Below, one piece after another: positions 59,849 through 64,000 of a stretch of 64,000 nucleotides of DNA. Each line of letters starts with the position of its first letter. The first letter of the stretch is position 1. The translations under genes and the position numbers were made by a program. Location: NCBI RefSeq assembly GCF_018130825.1, contig NZ_JAFCJS010000003.1, positions 1-64,000 of the forward strand, read 5' to 3'. The notes under the pieces are model-generated. The model was not told where the DNA came from. It did no database searches and saw only the letters and a list, made by a program, of their open reading frames with translations. The DNA comes from Bradyrhizobium liaoningense (GTDB lineage Bacteria; Pseudomonadota; Alphaproteobacteria; Rhizobiales; Xanthobacteraceae).

Positions 59849-60697
59849 TTACTTTTCCGTCTCGACCAGGCCGCGCACGAACAGTTTCTGCATGGCGACG
59901 ACGACGAACACCGGCGGCAGCATGGCCAGCACGGCGGTCGCCATCACGATCGGCCATTCGGTCAGCGCGTCGGTGGTGGTGATCATCTTGCGGATGCCGA
60001 CCTGGATGGTCTGCATGTCGTCGCGGGTGGTGATGAGCAGCGGCCAGAGATATTGATTCCAGCCGAGGATAAACAGGATCACGAACAGCGCCGCCATGTT
60101 GGTGCGTGACAGCGGCAGCAGCGTGTCCCAGAAGAAGCGCAAGGGGCCGGCGCCGTCGATGCGCGAGGCCTCGAGCAGCTCGTCCGGCACGGTCATGAAG
60201 AACTGGCGGAACAGCAGCGTCGCCGTGGCGGATGCGATCAGCGGCAGCGCGAGGCCCGCATAGCTGTCGAGCATGTGCAGGTCGGCGACGATCTTGTAGG
60301 TCGGATAGATGCGCACCTCGACCGGCAGCATCAACGTGATGAAGATGATCCAGAAGATCGACATCCGGAACGGAAAGCGGAAATACACGATCGCATAGGC
60401 CGAGATGATCGAGATCGCGATCTTACCGATCGCGATCGCCATCGCCATCACCAGCGAATTGAGCATCATGTTGCCGACGGGCTCGCGGGTCGAGCCGCTC
60501 GTGCCGACGAAGATGGTCTGGTAGTAGACCTCGAAGAAATGGCCGCCCGGCAGCAGCGACATCTGCCCGTTCGCGATCAGCGCGTTGTCCTGGGTCGAGG
60601 CGATGATCGCGATGTAGACCGGGAACGCGACGATCGCGATTCCGATCCAGAGAATGAAATGGGCGACGTAGCGCCTGATGCCCTCGTCCTCGACCAT
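59849..60697 (-). CDS. ugpE: glycerol-3-phosphate ABC permease UgpE
   Basis: A 282-residue permease with six spans. The cytoplasmic coupling motif [20 protein letters not shown] is near residue 190 and contacts UgpC. It starts at ATG 60697, whose A is also the last base of the ugpA stop (TGATG), so the two are translationally coupled. The large frame continuing upstream is on ugpA in another frame and is not coding. It pairs with UgpA to form the channel. Confidence 0.93.
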   Translation of the reverse strand: MVEDEGIRRYVAHFILWIGIAIVAFPVYIAIIASTQDNALIANGQMSLLPGGHFFEVYYQTIFVGTSGSTREPVGNMMLNSLVMAMAIAIGKIAISIISAYAIVYFRFPFRMSIFWIIFITLMLPVEVRIYPTYKIVADLHMLDSYAGLALPLIASATATLLFRQFFMTVPDELLEASRIDGAGPLRFFWDTLLPLSRTNMAALFVILFILGWNQYLWPLLITTRDDMQTIQVGIRKMITTTDALTEWPIVMATAVLAMLPPVFVVVAMQKLFVRGLVETEK

Positions 60698-61578
60698 CAG
60701 TACGTCACCTTGCGTTCGACGAAGCGGAACTGGATGCCCGTCAGCACGATGACCATGATCATCAGGACCACCGACTGCGCCGCCGAGCTGCCGAGATTGC
60801 CGCCGAGCAGGCCGTCCGAATAGACCTTGTAGACCAGCGTCACCGTCGACGTTCCCGGACCGCCGCGAGTCATGGTGTCGATGATGCCGAAGGTGTCGAA
60901 GAAGGCGTAGACGATGTTGACGACCAGCAGGAAGAAGATGGTCGGCGACAGCAGCGGGAAGGTCACGGTCCAGAACCGGCGCATCGGGCGGGCACCGTCG
61001 ATCGCGGCGGCCTCGAACACGCTTTTCGGGATCGCCTGCAGGCCGGCGAGGAAGAACAGGAAATTGTAGGAGATTTGCTTCCACGCGGCGGCGAGGATGA
61101 TCAGGCCGGCGGCCTGGTTGCCATCGAGCAGCGGATTCCAGTCGATGCCGGCGGCGCGCAAGTAGCGCGAGATCACGCCGAGCGAGGGATGCAGCATGAA
61201 GATCCAGAGCACACCGACCACGGGCGGCGCCACCGCATAGGGCCAGATCAGCAGCGTGCGGTAGAGCATCGAGCCGCGCAGCGGCTTGTCGGCCATCACG
61301 GCGAGCAGCAGCGCAAACGACAGCGACGAGATCGCGATGGCGAACGAGAAGAAGAAGGTGCGGACGACCGCTTCGAAATAGGCGGGGTCCTTGAATAGCT
61401 CGATGTAATTGTCGAACCAGACGAAAGTGGTGGAGAGACCGAAGGCGTCCTGGAGCAGGAAGGATTGGATGACCGCTTGTAGGGCCGGCCAATAGAAGAA
61501 AATCAGGACGATCGCGAGCTGCGGCGCAACCAGCGCGTAGGGCAACAGCTTCGATTGGAAAATGGCTTGCTTTTGCAT
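60697..61578 (-). CDS. ugpA: glycerol-3-phosphate ABC permease UgpA
   Basis: A 293-residue permease with six spans. Residues 15-35 form the first span. The EAA loop [20 protein letters not shown] is near residue 190. It is the partner of UgpE. A perfect 12-bp stem-loop lies in the 48-base gap after ugpB. It overlaps ugpE by one base. The preceding gene encodes the binding protein, so the order is the canonical ugpBAEC. Confidence 0.93.
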   Translation of the reverse strand: MQKQAIFQSKLLPYALVAPQLAIVLIFFYWPALQAVIQSFLLQDAFGLSTTFVWFDNYIELFKDPAYFEAVVRTFFFSFAIAISSLSFALLLAVMADKPLRGSMLYRTLLIWPYAVAPPVVGVLWIFMLHPSLGVISRYLRAAGIDWNPLLDGNQAAGLIILAAAWKQISYNFLFFLAGLQAIPKSVFEAAAIDGARPMRRFWTVTFPLLSPTIFFLLVVNIVYAFFDTFGIIDTMTRGGPGTSTVTLVYKVYSDGLLGGNLGSSAAQSVVLMIMVIVLTGIQFRFVERKVTY

Positions 61579-61590
61579 GATGCCCCAGCA

Positions 61591-61618
61591 GCGGCAGGCC
61601 GGGTGTCCGGCCTGCCGC
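61591..61618 (-). other. stem-loop between ugpB and ugpA
   Basis: GCGGCAGGCCGG and CCGGCCTGCCGC form a perfect 12-bp stem with a GTGT loop. In ABC operons such structures often protect the upstream mRNA from 3' exonucleases so that the binding protein is made in excess. No U-tract follows, so termination is unlikely. Confidence 0.85.
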
Positions 61619-61626
61619 CAGTCGCC

Positions 61627-62943
61627 TTACTTGACGGCGGTCTTTTCGAACTGCCGCAGCATGGTGTTGCCGCGTTCGACGGCGGCATCGAGTGCCTGCT
61701 TGGCGGTCTTCTTGCCGGCCAGCGCCTGCTCGATCTCTTCCGACCAGACGTCACGCAGCTGAACCATGTTGCCGAGGCGCAAGCCGCGCGAATTGTCGGT
61801 CGGCTCCTTGTTGGTCAGCTCGATCAGCGGCGTCTCGAGATAGGGCTGGTCCTTGTAGAAGCCTTCTTCCTTCGCCTTGGCGTAGGCCGCCTTGGTGATC
61901 GGCAGATAGCCCGAGGCCTTGTGGATGTAGACCTGACGATCGGTGTCGGAGAGGAAGGTCAGGAATTTTGCGACGCCCTTGTAATCGTCGGCCGGCTTGC
62001 CGCCCATGACCCAGAGCGAAGCGCCGCCGATGATCGAGTTCTGCGGCGCGCCCTTGACGTCCGGATAATACGGCATCGGCACGGCGGTGAAGTTGAACTT
62101 GGCCTGCGCCTTGACGTTGCCGAAGAACGCCGACGAGGTCAGGTAGATCGGGCATTCACCCGACGTGAAGCGGCCTTCGCCTGTGTTGGTGCGACCGGCA
62201 TAGTCGTAGACCTTGGTCTTCTGCAGCTCGACCAGGTTTTCGAGATGCTTGACCTGGAGCGGGCCGTTGAATTCGAGCACGGTGTCGAAGCCGTCGAGGC
62301 CGTTGGCCTTGCTGGAGAGCGGCGTGTTGTGCCAGGCCGAGAGCTGCTCGAGATTGACCCAGGTCACCCACGAGCCGGAGAAGCCGCAGGTGTCGTGACC
62401 GGCGGCCTTCAGCTTCTTGCCGGCCTCGAACACTTCAGGCCAGGTCTTGGGGATCTCGACATTGGCCTTCTTCAGCTCGTCGAGATTGATCCACATGACC
62501 GTGGACGACGAGTTGAAGGGGAACGACAGCATCTCGCCCTTCGAGGTCGAGTAGTAGCCGGTGATCGCGGGCAGGTAGTTCTTCGGATCGAACTTCTCGC
62601 CGGTCTCGGCCATCAGCTTGTAGACCGGCTTCACGGCGCCGGTCGCGGCCATCATGGTCGCGGTGCCGACTTCGAACACCTGCATGATGTGCGGAGCGTT
62701 GCCGGCGCGGAACGCGGCGATGCCGGCGTTCATCGTATCGGGGTAGTTGCCCTTGTAGGTCGGAATCACCTTGTAGTCGGTCTGCGACGCGTTGAAGTCG
62801 TTGGCGAGCTTGACGATGACGTCATTGTTGGCGCCGGTCATCGCGTGCCACCACTGGATTTCGGTCACGGCCAGGGCCGGCGAGGCGCCGAGACCAACCG
62901 TGAGTGCAACAGCTGTAGCCGCGCCAAAATGTCTAAGAGCCAT
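61627..62943 (-). CDS. ugpB: glycerol-3-phosphate-binding protein UgpB
   Basis: A 438-residue periplasmic solute-binding protein. A signal peptide (residues 1-25, ending SPALA) precedes VTEIQWWHAMTGANNDVI, the usual opening of UgpB. The FPFNSSSTVMWINLDELKKA and SAFFGNVKAQAKF segments match the G3P-binding cleft region of the family. It captures glycerol-3-phosphate or glycerophosphodiesters for UgpAEC. Start ATG 62943 follows GGGAGG by eight bases. A Pho-box-like repeat lies about 55 bases upstream. Confidence 0.93.
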   Translation of the reverse strand: MALRHFGAATAVALTVGLGASPALAVTEIQWWHAMTGANNDVIVKLANDFNASQTDYKVIPTYKGNYPDTMNAGIAAFRAGNAPHIMQVFEVGTATMMAATGAVKPVYKLMAETGEKFDPKNYLPAITGYYSTSKGEMLSFPFNSSSTVMWINLDELKKANVEIPKTWPEVFEAGKKLKAAGHDTCGFSGSWVTWVNLEQLSAWHNTPLSSKANGLDGFDTVLEFNGPLQVKHLENLVELQKTKVYDYAGRTNTGEGRFTSGECPIYLTSSAFFGNVKAQAKFNFTAVPMPYYPDVKGAPQNSIIGGASLWVMGGKPADDYKGVAKFLTFLSDTDRQVYIHKASGYLPITKAAYAKAKEEGFYKDQPYLETPLIELTNKEPTDNSRGLRLGNMVQLRDVWSEEIEQALAGKKTAKQALDAAVERGNTMLRQFEKTAVK

Positions 62944-62997
62944 CAAGAAAACCTCCCTTGCCCGTCACTAAAGAAGCGCTTGCGCTAGCAGCGCCAT

Positions 62998-63015
62998 ATG
63001 ACGTTCACATGACTG
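62998..63015 (-). promoter_or_regulatory. candidate Pho box of ugpB
   Basis: On the minus strand CAGTCAT-GTGA-ACGTCAT reads as two GTCAT units 11 bases apart, the repeat of the PhoB box (consensus CTGTCAT-N4-CTGTCAT), with 11 of 14 matches. It lies 55 bases before the ugpB ATG. Phosphate-starvation control of ugp is known in other bacteria. Confidence 0.6.
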
Positions 63016-63160
63016 TGTAAGCGGCCGAAACGAAAGCGGCAAGCGCTGGAAAAGGGAAGCCGTCAAATAGGCGAATGCGCCGCAGACAGCCGCAGCCGTT
63101 CGCGCTGCACTATCGTGCCCGCGCCGCAGTGCGGCATTGGATGAGGTGAGGCGAAGGTCC

Positions 63161-64000
63161 CTAGCGCTTGCGCTCGGGGCCGCAGACCGTGCCCTTTTCG
63201 ACCATCGCGTCGATCTCGGACTTGGAGTAGCCGAACTCGCCCAGCACCTCCGCTGCGTGCTGGCTGAATTTCGGCGGCACGCGGCGCAGGCTCGGCTTGC
63301 TGCGATCGAGCCGGATCGGCGAGGCCACGCCCTTGTACCAGTCCTTCTCGATGATATCGCCGCGCGCGATGGTGTGCGGGTTCGTCAACGCCTGGTCGAT
63401 CTTCTGCACGGGGCCGGCGGGCAGGCCGGCGGCGAGCAGGCGATTGCACAGCGGCTCGGCCTCGTGCTGGCTGAACACCGCGGCCAGCTCGGCGCGCAGC
63501 GCCTCGCGATTGGCGATACGGTCCTTGTTGCGGGCAAAGCGCGGATCGGTGCCGAGCTCGGGCTTGCCGATCTCCTTGGCGAGCTTGCGGAAGGTGCCGT
63601 CATTGCCGACGCCGATGAAGATGTTGTCGGTCTTGGTCGGGAAGATCGCGTAGGGCACGAGGTTCGGATGCTCGTTGCCGGTGAGCGAGGGCGGCTTGCC
63701 ATGCATGAAATAGTTCGCGGTGTGCGGATGCATGATGGCAAGGCCGGTCTCGTACAGCGTCGTCTCCAGGAACTGGCCCTTGCCCGAACGCTGCCGCTCC
63801 GACAGCGCCATCAGGATGCCGATCGCGGCATAGAGGCCGGTGGTGATGTCGACCAGCGGCACGCCGATCCGCATCGGTCCGCTCTCCGGCGAGCCGGTTG
63901 CCGCGATCATGCCGGTCATGGCCTGGATGATGGCGTCGTAACCGGGATTGCCGCCGCGCGGGCCGTCGGCGCCGAAGCCGCAGATCCGGCAATGCACGAG
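63161..64000 (-). CDS. CaiB/BaiF family CoA-transferase, 5' end outside the window
   Basis: At least 280 residues of a class III CoA-transferase. The frame continues past the window edge, so the N-terminal half, including the catalytic Asp, is not visible. Landmarks are GYDAIIQAMTGMIAATG, GVPLVDITTGLYAAIGILMAL, GKGQFLETTLYETGLA, NFIFPTKTDN-type sequence (AIFPTKTDNIFIGVGNDG) and AAGLPAGPVQKIDQ. The C-terminus ends near GPERKR. It would transfer CoA between organic acids; the pair is unknown. It runs the same direction as ugpB, 217 bases upstream of it. Confidence 0.92.
   Translation of the reverse strand, partial: LVHCRICGFGADGPRGGNPGYDAIIQAMTGMIAATGSPESGPMRIGVPLVDITTGLYAAIGILMALSERQRSGKGQFLETTLYETGLAIMHPHTANYFMHGKPPSLTGNEHPNLVPYAIFPTKTDNIFIGVGNDGTFRKLAKEIGKPELGTDPRFARNKDRIANREALRAELAAVFSQHEAEPLCNRLLAAGLPAGPVQKIDQALTNPHTIARGDIIEKDWYKGVASPIRLDRSKPSLRRVPPKFSQHAAEVLGEFGYSKSEIDAMVEKGTVCGPERKR

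Overview
The window reads as chromosome of a high-GC alphaproteobacterium of the Bradyrhizobium type. The evidence is the gene neighbourhoods (dnaK-dnaJ beside a phospholipid N-methyltransferase, lptC-lptA-lptB-rpoN-hpf-ptsN, hsp20-DUF1150, a complex I NDUFA9-like gene), the alphaproteobacterial form of the heat-shock promoter, and many short palindromic repeat families between genes. About 57 protein genes and one tRNA-Leu can be supported. No rRNA, CRISPR array, prophage or complete insertion sequence is visible.

Layout. 0.1-8.8 kb: a secreted protein of unknown function, dnaK and dnaJ, a PmtA-like methyltransferase, an FMN reductase, pyrF, a DUF1330 gene, dapB and gpmA. 9-11.9 kb: DNA repair (Ada-like methyltransferase, endonuclease III) and membrane proteins. 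12.3-15.7 kb: a metal locus with a copper-type P1B ATPase, a divergent CsoR repressor sharing one operator, and an orphan NikR. 15.9-19.4 kb: a permuted NlpC/P60-like hydrolase, a Tat-exported flavin amine oxidase and a TauE/SafE transporter. 19.5-25.9 kb: translation genes (pheT, pheS, rplT, rpmI, infC) on the minus strand, interrupted by two plus-strand genes for small secreted proteins. 26.1-34.4 kb: a hydrolase, a gst-queG-thioesterase cluster, uppP, homologues of mycobacterial DprE1 and DprE2, an NDUFA9-like gene, then tRNA-Leu(CAG) and an MFS transporter.

36-42.5 kb is an accessory-looking block. A 1,333-residue regulator (winged helix, BTAD, dead cyclase domain, AAA ATPase, TPR) faces a cluster for a proline-rich peptide, a beta-barrel-like protein and a secreted protein ending in an S74-type intramolecular chaperone. 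A HAD-UbiA fusion follows at 42.6 kb whose motifs match decaprenyl-phosphate phosphoribosyltransferase. Together with dprE1, dprE2 and uppP it could supply a polyprenyl-phosphate-arabinose donor, which is the most interesting metabolic inference in the window.

44-50.8 kb is the Lpt/rpoN cluster, with a sigma-54 promoter candidate in front of ptsN. 50.9-57.4 kb holds a second winged-helix regulator, a 1,118-residue Ig-repeat autotransporter and an exported TPR protein. 57.7-58.6 kb is an hsp20-DUF1150 operon with a ROSE-like RNA thermometer. 58.7-63 kb is a ugpBAEC glycerol-3-phosphate importer with a candidate Pho box. The window closes inside a CaiB/BaiF CoA-transferase gene.
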